Shown here piece by piece: positions 6,228 to 11,982 of a DNA stretch of 11,982 bases. The stretch lies in assembly GCA_035720425.1 (NCBI GenBank), contig DASTOB010000188.1, positions 1 to 11,982 on the forward strand, in the 5' to 3' direction. The notes beneath the pieces were generated by a model, which worked only from the letters and a program-made list of their open reading frames with translations, was not told the DNA's origin and did no database searches. Source of the DNA: DASTOB01 sp035720425. Its GTDB lineage: Bacteria > Chloroflexota > Limnocylindria > Limnocylindrales > CSP1-4. Numbering within the stretch: position 1 is the first letter of the stretch; each line of letters begins with the position of its first letter. The translations under genes and the position numbers were made by a program.

Positions 6228-6647
6228 ATGCGCAGTCCACGACGGATCCTCACCGCGCTCGGCCTTGCCGGTGCGCTCGCGCTCGGCACGGTCGCGCCGG
6301 CCTCGGCGGCGATCCACGAGTTGGTCGCGAGCTTCTGCTCCGGCGGCAACGGCAATCTCGATCCGGGCGGCCAGATCCGGTTCGGCGAACGGTCGTTTCT
6401 CCGCGCGCTTCAGGCGAGCGGGCTCTACTCGATCGCGTTCGGAACGGTCCCGGCCGGCGAGGACCCCCCGACCGACGGCTCGGTCCCGGTGACGATCGAC
6501 ATCGATTACAGCCGGCCGAACTCCAAGTTCGCCGACGCTGGGGGCTGGTTCGTGTTCCCGGTCGACGGGCTGACCATCTACCTTCGCGCCGGGGTGCCGG
6601 ATCATCCCGCCTTCGACCACTGCCCCGCGATGGCGGCTTCCGGGTAG
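6228..6647 (+). CDS. Small secreted protein of unknown function
   Basis: This is a 139-residue protein with a clear Sec signal peptide: MRSPRR, a hydrophobic core (ILTALGLAGALALG) and an AxA cleavage site at about residue 27 (APASA then AIHEL). The mature part of about 112 residues has two cysteines (C37 and C132) that could form a disulphide. It also has motifs FCSGGNGNLDPGG and ADAGGWFVFPVDGLTIYLRAG, which suggest a small beta-rich domain. I do not recognise the family. The start is ATG 6228 with an excellent AAGGAGGTG seven bases upstream, so expression may be high; an in-frame ATG at 6204 lies before this site and is less likely. It precedes the kinase gene by 109 bp and could be its ligand, accessory protein or target, which is inference. 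Confidence 0.78.
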   Translation: MRSPRRILTALGLAGALALGTVAPASAAIHELVASFCSGGNGNLDPGGQIRFGERSFLRALQASGLYSIAFGTVPAGEDPPTDGSVPVTIDIDYSRPNSKFADAGGWFVFPVDGLTIYLRAGVPDHPAFDHCPAMAASG

Positions 6648-6756
6648 CTCGACCGGTCGGCGCATCCGGCGGCCGGCGCCGGCTTCGGACGCCCTCCCAG
6701 GCATCGCGGCCGCGCCGCACGCTCGTAGACTTGGGCGGTCCGAACGGAGGCCCTCG
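6648..6756 (+). promoter_or_regulatory. Intergenic region with possible terminator palindromes and kinase promoter
   Basis: The gap holds two perfect palindromes, CGACCGGTCG (6650-6659) and GCCGGCGCCGGC (6672-6683), just after the secreted-protein stop. A -10-like TAGACT (6726-6731) and GGAGG (6746-6750) precede the kinase GTG. No good -35 is visible. The kinase may therefore have its own start of transcription. Confidence 0.3.
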
Positions 6757-9003
6757 GTGGACGCGTCGGCCCGACGACGAACGGCGCTCGTGACGGCGAT
6801 CGCGCTCGGCGCGATCGCCGTCGGGTTCTGGGCGGCCGCCCTGCGCGCGGGCGGCCCGTCGATGAACACGTCGACGGCGGCCGCCGCGATTGCCGCCAGT
6901 GCCGACGGGGTCGTTGTCGAGCCGCTGCCCGGCGCGGCCTCCGAGTTCCTCGCCGGCGACGTCATCACGGCCATCGGAGGGCGGACCCTCGAGGCGTGGG
7001 CGGCCGGGTTGCTCGATCCCGCCGCACCGCGTCTCGCGGTCGCAACCGGCGACGAGCTCGCGATATCGGTCACACGGGACGGCCATGCAATCGAGCGGGT
7101 GGTTCGGTTGACGGACTTTCCGCTCCTCGGCGTCCTCGGCGCGCACGCCGGGACGCTCGTCTTCGCCCTCGTGTTCGCCGCAGTCGGCGGCTACGTGTTC
7201 GTTCGCCGTCCGCACGACCCGGCCACGATCGGCCTGTTCCTCGCCTCGGTCGGGTCCATGGCCAGCACCGGACCGTTCGTCCTGGGACTCCAGCCGCTCG
7301 ACCTGGCGACCGGAACGATCGTCGTCTCCGCGTCGGCCCTCCTCGGCGTCTATCTCCTGCTCTACGCCGGCGCCGTCCAGTACGCACTCACGTTCCCCCG
7401 CCCGATCGGTCCGTTCGGACGGCGACCGTGGCTCCTCCTCGCCGTCTACGCGGCGGTTTATGGGTCGTTCCTCGCGACCGCGATCGGCGGCGCGCTCGCG
7501 GCCACGACGGCGCTCGCCGCGGCCGGCGCCGTCCTGTCGGCCCAGTACGTGCCGATCATCGGCTCGTTCGCGGTCATGGGCCTCGCGACGGTCGCCCAGT
7601 GGCGGCGCGCCGGTCCCGACGACCGTCGCCTCCTGCGCGGCGTTGCGGCAGCCGGACTCGTGACGATCGGCGCATCGCTCGCGATCTGGTTCGTGCCGGA
7701 GCTCGTCCTCGGCCGCCCACTCGTGCCGTGGACGGTCGCCGGGCTCGTCGGCATCCCCGTTCCGCTCGCCCTCGCGGCGGCGATCCTCCGGTATCGCGCA
7801 TTCGACATCGATGTCGTCGTCCGCCGGTCCGTCGTGTACGGGTCGCTCACCCTCTCGATCGCCCTCGTCTACGCCGTCACCGTCGCCGGCTTTCGGGCCC
7901 TCCTCGGCGGTGCGGAGTTCGCCGCCCAGCTGCTGGCGACCGGGGCAAGCGCCCTCGTCGCCTTGCCGCTCCGCGACGCGCTCCAGCGTGGAGCGAGCCG
8001 CTATCTGTTTGGCGACCGCGACGACCCCGCCCGCGCGCTGGCCACGTTCGGCGAGCGGCTCGAGTGGACGATCGACCCGGTCGAGATCCCGTCGGTCGTC
8101 GTCCGGATGATCGCGGAGTCCCTGCACCTGCCGTACGTCGCCCTTCGGGTGGGCCGGCCGGGTGGATCGCGCGTCGTCGCCGAACATGGAGCTTCCGGCT
8201 CCGGCGAGACGATGGCGCTGACGCTCGTGTACGCCGGGGAGTCGGTCGGTGAGCTCGTGGTCGCCCCGCGATCCCTCGACGATCCGTTCAGTGACGCGGA
8301 CCTCCGGCTGCTGACGGCGTTTGCGCGGCAGGCGGGCCCGGCCGTCCATGCCGTCGGGCTCACCGTCGCGCTCATCGACTCGCGCGAGCGGCTCGTGGCG
8401 GCGAGCGAGGAGGAACGGCGCCGGATCAGGCGCGATCTCCATGACGGACTCGGCCCAACGCTCGCCGCGATCGGCATGCGGGCCGAGACGGCGGCCGCGC
8501 TCGGACCGACCGACCCGCTCGCCGCCGAGCGCGAGCTGGCCAAGCTGCGTGCGGAGGTGGGTGGGGCGCTCGCCGAGATCCGGCGCCTCGTCGACGCCCT
8601 TCGGCCGCCCGCGCTCGACGAGCTCGGTCTCGTCGGCGCCATCCGCCAGCAGGCGGAGCGCCTGGGTCCCACGCCGCGCGTGACCGTGGAGGCGACGGCG
8701 GAACACGGGTCGCTGCCGGCCGCGGTCGAGGTGGCGGCCTACCGGATCGCCGTCGAGGCGGTCACGAACGCCGTCCGTCACTCCGGCGCTCAGGCGTGCG
8801 TCGTCCGGATCGGCGGTCGCCCGGGCGCGGAGCTGACGGTCGACGTCGCCGACGACGGGCGTGGCATCGAGCCGGAGGCACAACCGGGCATCGGCCTGAC
8901 CTCGATGCGGGAGCGCGCGGCGGAGGTCGGAGGGATCGTGCACGTCGAGCGAGCGAGCCGGGGCACGCATGTCGTGGCACGGCTGCCGATCGGTTCGCAC
9001 TGA
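6757..9003 (+). CDS. Membrane-bound NarL/UhpB-type sensor histidine kinase with PDZ-like domain
   Basis: The protein has 748 residues. After an N-terminal membrane helix (about 9-30) comes a PDZ-like segment outside the membrane (about 50-118; LAGDVITAIGGRTLEAW is the typical core). A run of hydrophobic helices follows (about 125-380, ending RYRAFDIDVVVRRSVVYG), then a GAF-like stretch (about 425-535). The kinase core has a HisKA_3 dimerisation helix, EEERRRIRRDLHDGLGPTLA, with phospho-acceptor H562. Its ATPase domain has the N box VTNAVRHSG (N671), DDGRGIEP (D699) and GIGLTSMRERA (G711 on). It would phosphorylate the regulator encoded next, whose start is one base beyond this stop. The start GTG 6757 has GGAGG six bases upstream. 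The stimulus is unknown; the PDZ-like part suggests a peptide or protein ligand. Confidence 0.9.
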   Translation: MDASARRRTALVTAIALGAIAVGFWAAALRAGGPSMNTSTAAAAIAASADGVVVEPLPGAASEFLAGDVITAIGGRTLEAWAAGLLDPAAPRLAVATGDELAISVTRDGHAIERVVRLTDFPLLGVLGAHAGTLVFALVFAAVGGYVFVRRPHDPATIGLFLASVGSMASTGPFVLGLQPLDLATGTIVVSASALLGVYLLLYAGAVQYALTFPRPIGPFGRRPWLLLAVYAAVYGSFLATAIGGALAATTALAAAGAVLSAQYVPIIGSFAVMGLATVAQWRRAGPDDRRLLRGVAAAGLVTIGASLAIWFVPELVLGRPLVPWTVAGLVGIPVPLALAAAILRYRAFDIDVVVRRSVVYGSLTLSIALVYAVTVAGFRALLGGAEFAAQLLATGASALVALPLRDALQRGASRYLFGDRDDPARALATFGERLEWTIDPVEIPSVVVRMIAESLHLPYVALRVGRPGGSRVVAEHGASGSGETMALTLVYAGESVGELVVAPRSLDDPFSDADLRLLTAFARQAGPAVHAVGLTVALIDSRERLVAASEEERRRIRRDLHDGLGPTLAAIGMRAETAAALGPTDPLAAERELAKLRAEVGGALAEIRRLVDALRPPALDELGLVGAIRQQAERLGPTPRVTVEATAEHGSLPAAVEVAAYRIAVEAVTNAVRHSGAQACVVRIGGRPGAELTVDVADDGRGIEPEAQPGIGLTSMRERAAEVGGIVHVERASRGTHVVARLPIGSH

Positions 9004-9004
9004 G

Positions 9005-9694
9005 GTGGGCGAGTCGCACCGGGACGAAAGAGAGATCCGCGAGGCGGTCCGCGTCCTCGTCGCCGATGATCACGACGCGTTCCGCTCCGGGATGCGCGCG
9101 CTGCTCGGCACGGTCGATGGCGTGGCGCTCGTCGGCGAGGCCGCGACCGGCGACGAAGCGGTCGCCGCGGCGACGGACCTCCAGCCGGATGTCGTGCTCA
9201 TGGACCTCAACATGCCCGGTCTCGACGGCATCGAGGCGACCCGCCGGATCGTGACCGCCAGCCCGCACATCGCCGTCCTCGTCGTCTCGATGTACGAGGA
9301 CGACGAGCCGGTCTTCGCGGCTCTTCGGGCCGGTGCCCGCGGCTACCTCCTCAAGGGCGCCGATCGGACCGAGATCGCCCGAGCCGTTCGGGCCGTGGCG
9401 TCGGGTGAGGCGATCTTCGGCCCGTCCGTGGCGCGCCGGCTGATGGCGTATTTCGGAACCGCTCCGCCGCCCGGACCGCCGCTCGCGTTTCCGGACCTGA
9501 CGGATCGCGAACGAGAGGTACTCGAGCTCATCGCCCGCGGCCTCAACAACCCGCTCATCGCGGCGCGCCTGGGCCTGTCCCCAAAGACGGTCCGGAACCA
9601 CGTCTCGAACATCTTCAGCAAGCTCCAGGTACGGGACCGGGCCGACGCCATCGTGCGCGCCCGCGAGGCCGGCATGGGCGGGGAGGTCCGCTGA
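9005..9694 (+). CDS. LuxR/NarL-family response regulator
   Basis: The protein has 229 residues from GTG 9005, two bases after the kinase TGA. An upstream in-frame ATG at 8969, overlapping the kinase, is the only other start. Neither has a strong ribosome site, so coupling to kinase translation is likely. The receiver domain has the acidic pair (VLVADDHDAF), phospho-acceptor D67 (LMDLNMPGLDG) and K117 (GYLLKGAD). The DNA-binding domain at about 160-222 is a LuxR helix-turn-helix: LTDREREVLELIARGLNNPLIA, then LSPKTVRNHVSNIFSKL. The otherwise typical LuxR turn has NNPLIA where NKEIA is usual. It should be activated by the kinase at 6757-9003 and bind promoters as a dimer. The 33-nt element upstream and downstream of this pair is a candidate target. 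Confidence 0.93.
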   Translation: MGESHRDEREIREAVRVLVADDHDAFRSGMRALLGTVDGVALVGEAATGDEAVAAATDLQPDVVLMDLNMPGLDGIEATRRIVTASPHIAVLVVSMYEDDEPVFAALRAGARGYLLKGADRTEIARAVRAVASGEAIFGPSVARRLMAYFGTAPPPGPPLAFPDLTDREREVLELIARGLNNPLIAARLGLSPKTVRNHVSNIFSKLQVRDRADAIVRAREAGMGGEVR

Positions 9695-9706
9695 AACATC
9701 CCAGCC

Positions 9707-9739
9707 CGAACGGGACGGCGGTCCCGTGACGGCGGGACG
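9707..9739 (+). promoter_or_regulatory. 33-nt repeated element, copy B
   Basis: This is the second copy of the element at 6160-6192 (28/33 identical), 13 bases after the response-regulator stop and 64 bases before the next ATG. Here its left half is a better hairpin: ACGGGAC (9710-9716) pairs with GTCCCGT (9721-9727) around GGCG. It could be the promoter or operator of the membrane-protein pair, or a weak terminator after the regulator gene. Confidence 0.5.
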
Positions 9740-9803
9740 GAGACCGGTCGACCATCGGCCCGGGCGAGGCCCGACAGCGGCGTCGCCCGGAACGGAGGAT
9801 CCG

Positions 9804-10205
9804 ATGGCCAGATCTTCGGCCCGCATCGCGTTCGTGGCGGTGGCATGGCTATTCGTGGCGTGCATCGTGGCCCAGCTGTTCCTGGCGGGCCTCGGTGTCT
9901 TCCGAGCCGCCGCGGACTTCGCGACGCATCGGGACTTCGGCTATGCCTTCGGCTGGCTGACCCTCGTCCTGCTCGTGCTGGCGCTGGCCGCGCGCGCGCC
10001 CCGGGTCCAGGTGGGTCTGTCCGTCATCCTGCTCGTCCAGTTCGCGCTGCAGTCCGTGTTCATCGCCCTGCGCCGCGACAGCCCGGAACTGGCCGCCCTT
10101 CACCCACTGAACGGTGCCATCATGCTGGCCGTTGCGCTCGTCCTGGCCCGATCGGCGTGGCGCGCGTATCGGGCCGCGGACGGAACGGGAGGGATTGCGA
10201 CGTGA
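9804..10205 (+). CDS. Small four-helix membrane protein, DUF6220-like
   Basis: The protein has 133 residues and four likely membrane helices (about 10-32, 47-63, 68-89 and 100-118). Three features recall DUF6220 proteins: the first helix reads VAQLFLAGLGVF, His42 lies in the loop THRDFGYAFGW, and His100 and Asn103 lie in LHPLNGAIM before the last helix. Their function is not known to me. Paired His residues at helix ends could bind haem or a metal, which is speculation. The start is ATG 9804 with GGAGG five bases upstream; the frame extends 5' to 9726 but lacks a ribosome site there. Its TGA overlaps the GTG of the next gene by four bases (GTGA), so the two are co-translated. Confidence 0.72.
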   Translation: MARSSARIAFVAVAWLFVACIVAQLFLAGLGVFRAAADFATHRDFGYAFGWLTLVLLVLALAARAPRVQVGLSVILLVQFALQSVFIALRRDSPELAALHPLNGAIMLAVALVLARSAWRAYRAADGTGGIAT

Positions 10206-10696
10206 ACCTCTATCCATGGGTCGTCGTCGGCCACGTCTTCTTCGTCATCGTCGCGCTCATGGCACACGGGGTGTCCGCCTACGCATTATTCCGGGCGCGC
10301 GACGAGCCGGATCGGGCACGACTCGGGGCGATCCTCGACCTGTCGGCGACCTCGCTCATGGTGGCCGGCATCGGGCTCCTCGTCGGGATCGTCCTCGGCA
10401 TTGTCGCCGCGATCATGGGTGGGCACTTCGGTCGCCTGTGGCCATGGGTCTCGATCGGTGTGCTCGTCGTCGTGGTCGGCGCGATGACGCCGCTCGCCGC
10501 GACGCCGCTCGGGGCCGTGCGGACCGCCCTCGGCCAGCCCGGGCGGAACGACAAGCCCGGCGATCCGCCCAGTCAGCCCGCGTCCGACGAGGAGCTTGCA
10601 GCCGCCCGTGCCCGCCTGCGACCGGAGCTCGTGGCCGTCATCGGCATCGGCGGCCTCGCCGTGCTCGTGGCCCTCATGGAATTGCAGCCCTTCTGA
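10202..10696 (+). CDS. Integral membrane protein of unknown function
   Basis: The protein has 164 residues, starts at GTG 10202 and overlaps the previous stop as GTGA. Four membrane helices are likely: about 5-30 (YPWVVVGHVFFVIVALMAHG, with H11 and H22 eleven residues apart on one helix), 48-72, 78-98 and 142-159. A polar loop of about 40 residues (GRNDKPGDPPSQPASDEE) precedes the last helix. It resembles small DUF2269-like membrane proteins in the first helix only, so I leave it unassigned. The coupling suggests a complex with the 133-residue protein. The stop codon directly abuts that of the convergent cyclase gene, leaving no room for a terminator between them. Confidence 0.75.
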   Translation: MNLYPWVVVGHVFFVIVALMAHGVSAYALFRARDEPDRARLGAILDLSATSLMVAGIGLLVGIVLGIVAAIMGGHFGRLWPWVSIGVLVVVVGAMTPLAATPLGAVRTALGQPGRNDKPGDPPSQPASDEELAAARARLRPELVAVIGIGGLAVLVALMELQPF

Positions 10697-11587
10697 TCAG
10701 CCCGCAGCCGAGGTCGACGGCCGCGCCTCGAACGGTGAGGTGTCGAGGCGGAAGAGCTGACGCGGTCCGTCGATGCCCTTGAGCTCATGGAGCCCGAGGT
10801 CATCGAAGTCGAGGGCGCTCCCGTGGACGAGCTCGCGCACGGTCGCGGAGACGAGGACTTCGCCTGGCCCGGCCTGGGCCATGATCCGCGCGGCCATGTG
10901 CACGGCAATCCCGCGGACGTCGTTCGCCCGCACCTCGACCTCGCCGGTGTGGACGCCGGCGCGGACGTCGAGCCCGAGGGTCCTTACGGTCGCCCGGATC
11001 AGCGCGGCGGCCCGGACCCCCTGTTCGGCGGACTCGAAGCGGGCGAGCAGCCCATCGCCGGTGGTCTTCACGAGGCGGCCGTGATGACGGTCCACGACGC
11101 GCTCCGAACGTTCGTTGTGGCTTGCCACGAGCTGCCGCCAGGCCGTCTCGCCGTGCTCCGCCGCGAGCGCCGTCGAATCGACGATGTCCGTGAACACGAG
11201 CGTTGCGAGGCGCCGCTCGCCGCGCTGCTCGACCGTCCGACCGTAGTCGCGCATCGCCTCGAAGTCGACCGACACCCACGGCGCATCGCCGACCACCCAG
11301 GCGTCATGCCCAGGCGGGATCTCGAACACGTCGCCCGGCCCGATCTCGAGCTCCGTGCCATCGGGCATCTCGGCCCGCAATCGACCCTGAAGCGTGACGC
11401 CGAGATGGTGATACATGCAGTGGTCGGTGCCGGCGATCGGCTTGACGTCGACGGACCAACGCCAGCCCGGCTCGTACGTCATGCGGCCGACGACGACATC
11501 GTCGAGCTCCACGACCTCCACCTTGCCGCGCGGGAAGACGCGCGTGTCAGCAGGGTTGTTGAAGCGGCGGCGCTGGAGTCGTGCCAT
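10697..11587 (-). CDS. Cupin domain fused to class III adenylate/guanylate cyclase
   Basis: The protein has 296 residues and no signal peptide or membrane segment, so it is likely cytoplasmic. The cupin domain covers about residues 25-110: motif 1 around GTDHCMYHH (H60, H61) and motif 2 GDVFEIPPGHDAW (H94) could hold a metal or small ligand. The cyclase domain covers about 127-285. The metal-binding aspartates are D134 (FTDIVDST) and D178 (TTGDG); K174 and D223 (NDVRG) sit at the purine-recognition positions, which suggests ATP to cAMP. R234 is kept, but the usual transition-state Asn in VNxAAR is His230 (VHMAAR), so activity may be low or altered. The start is ATG 11587 (MARLQRRRF) with GAGG six bases upstream; ATG 11626 is in frame but less likely. 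The cupin may sense a ligand that controls the cyclase. Confidence 0.88.
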   Translation of the reverse strand: MARLQRRRFNNPADTRVFPRGKVEVVELDDVVVGRMTYEPGWRWSVDVKPIAGTDHCMYHHLGVTLQGRLRAEMPDGTELEIGPGDVFEIPPGHDAWVVGDAPWVSVDFEAMRDYGRTVEQRGERRLATLVFTDIVDSTALAAEHGETAWRQLVASHNERSERVVDRHHGRLVKTTGDGLLARFESAEQGVRAAALIRATVRTLGLDVRAGVHTGEVEVRANDVRGIAVHMAARIMAQAGPGEVLVSATVRELVHGSALDFDDLGLHELKGIDGPRQLFRLDTSPFEARPSTSAAG

Positions 11588-11709
11588 GGCGGGCCTCGCG
11601 AACGTGTCGTGGTCATCGTGGCACATCGGTGACCGCGCGCGATCGCAGCTGTCCCAAGCGGCCCGGGTCGGTATCGTAGGGGGGCGCGCCGCATCACCCC
11701 GGAGGACCC
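11588..11709. promoter_or_regulatory. Divergent promoter region of the cyclase and dehydrogenase genes
   Basis: This is a 122-bp gap between divergent genes. Towards the dehydrogenase, TATCGT (11672-11677) is a fair -10 box, with CTGTCC (11649-11654) as a weak -35 seventeen bases upstream, and GGAGG (11701-11705) is the ribosome site. No clear promoter is seen for the cyclase strand. Confidence 0.35.
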
Positions 11710-11982
11710 ATGGCCTCGCCAGCGTCGGTCGACCCGTTCCCGACCTTCCGCCTCGATGGGCAGGTGGCCCTCGTGACCGGGGCCGCCCGCGGCCTCGGGC
11801 GGGCGATCGCGCTCGCCCTCGCCGACGCCGGGGCGGACGTGGCGCTCGGGCTGCGGCGGGCCGATGGGGCGGCCGATGTCGTGGCCGCCGTCGAGGCCCT
11901 CGGCCGGCGGGCCCTGCCGGTGGCGATGGACGTCACCCGGCTCGACCAGATCACGGCCGCGGTCGACGCCGTGGTCGATCGC
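11710..11982 (+). CDS. Short-chain dehydrogenase/reductase, N-terminal part (3' end outside window)
   Basis: The frame is open from ATG 11710 to the window end, giving 91 residues. It is a classical SDR: after a short leader comes LDGQVALVTGAARGLGRAIA, with the cofactor-binding TGxxxGxG at residues 23-30. The second strand ends ADVALGLRR, where the basic residues after it suggest NADP(H). Next come a helix and AMDVT (D74), the site that contacts the adenine ring. The catalytic Ser, Tyr and Lys lie beyond the window, so the substrate cannot be told; FabG-like reductases and gluconate or glucose dehydrogenases look alike here. GGAGG lies four bases before the ATG. Confidence 0.9.
   Translation, partial: MASPASVDPFPTFRLDGQVALVTGAARGLGRAIALALADAGADVALGLRRADGAADVVAAVEALGRRALPVAMDVTRLDQITAAVDAVVDR

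Noticed and set aside
5775..7073. Upstream extension of the sigma copy 2 frame to 616 codons
   Set aside because: The added part overlaps the secreted protein and kinase on the other strand and looks non-coding. The paralogue's length and ribosome-site spacing fix the start at 5774.
6250..9000. A 916-codon open frame on the minus strand opposite the secreted-protein gene and the kinase
   Set aside because: It is antisense to two well supported genes, is dominated by Arg, Asp, Glu and Gly, has no recognisable domain and no ribosome site. Long antisense frames are expected in GC-rich DNA.
8762..9865. A 367-codon minus-strand frame opposite the end of the kinase and the response regulator
   Set aside because: It is antisense to clear domains, with no family features and no ribosome site.
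1..11982. Search by eye for CRISPR arrays, tRNA genes, insertion sequences and phage genes
   Set aside because: No regularly spaced repeats, cloverleaf patterns, transposase motifs or terminal inverted repeats were seen. Absence by eye is not proof for diverged short elements.

Overview
The window is about 12 kb of very GC-rich bacterial DNA, roughly 70% G+C by eye. GTG starts, GGAGG-type ribosome sites and tightly packed genes are common. The mix of genes recalls uncultured soil Chloroflexota (Limnocylindria/Ellin6529-like) or, less likely, Actinobacteria: DUF5317 and DinB proteins, an ECF sigma factor paired with a Pro/Ser-linker membrane protein, a NarL-type sensor kinase with a long membrane region, and a cupin-cyclase fusion. 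This placement is an inference from gene style, not from a marker gene.

Layout. 1-285 (+) is the 3' end of proC. 259-801 and 811-1341 (-) are a DUF5317 membrane protein and a DinB-family protein. 1448-2617 (+) is a complete 4-hydroxyphenylpyruvate dioxygenase with all three iron ligands. 2659-4154 and 4288-5774 (-) are two tandem copies of a sigma/membrane-partner operon; in each, the sigma gene and its partner overlap by ATGA. 5775-6227 is a long non-coding regulatory region. 6228-6647 (+) is a small secreted protein of unknown function. 6757-9003 and 9005-9694 (+) are a sensor kinase and its LuxR-type response regulator. 9804-10205 and 10202-10696 (+) are two small membrane proteins, translationally coupled. 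10697-11587 (-) is a cupin plus class III nucleotide cyclase fusion. 11710 to the window end (+) is the start of a short-chain dehydrogenase.

How it fits together. Much of the window is signalling: two duplicated sigma/membrane-partner switches, a two-component system and a cyclase. Three non-coding signals link these parts. A 25-nt leader element (23/25 identical) lies directly upstream of both sigma genes. A 33-nt element (28/33 identical) lies before the secreted-protein/kinase block and again just after the response regulator, before the membrane-protein pair. A cluster of TGACTCA-like sites lies between sigma copy 2 and the secreted protein. No mobile element, CRISPR array, tRNA or rRNA was seen. 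I did not find a clearly new system. The best candidates for novelty are the duplicated sigma operons with diverged sensor domains and the 33-nt element.
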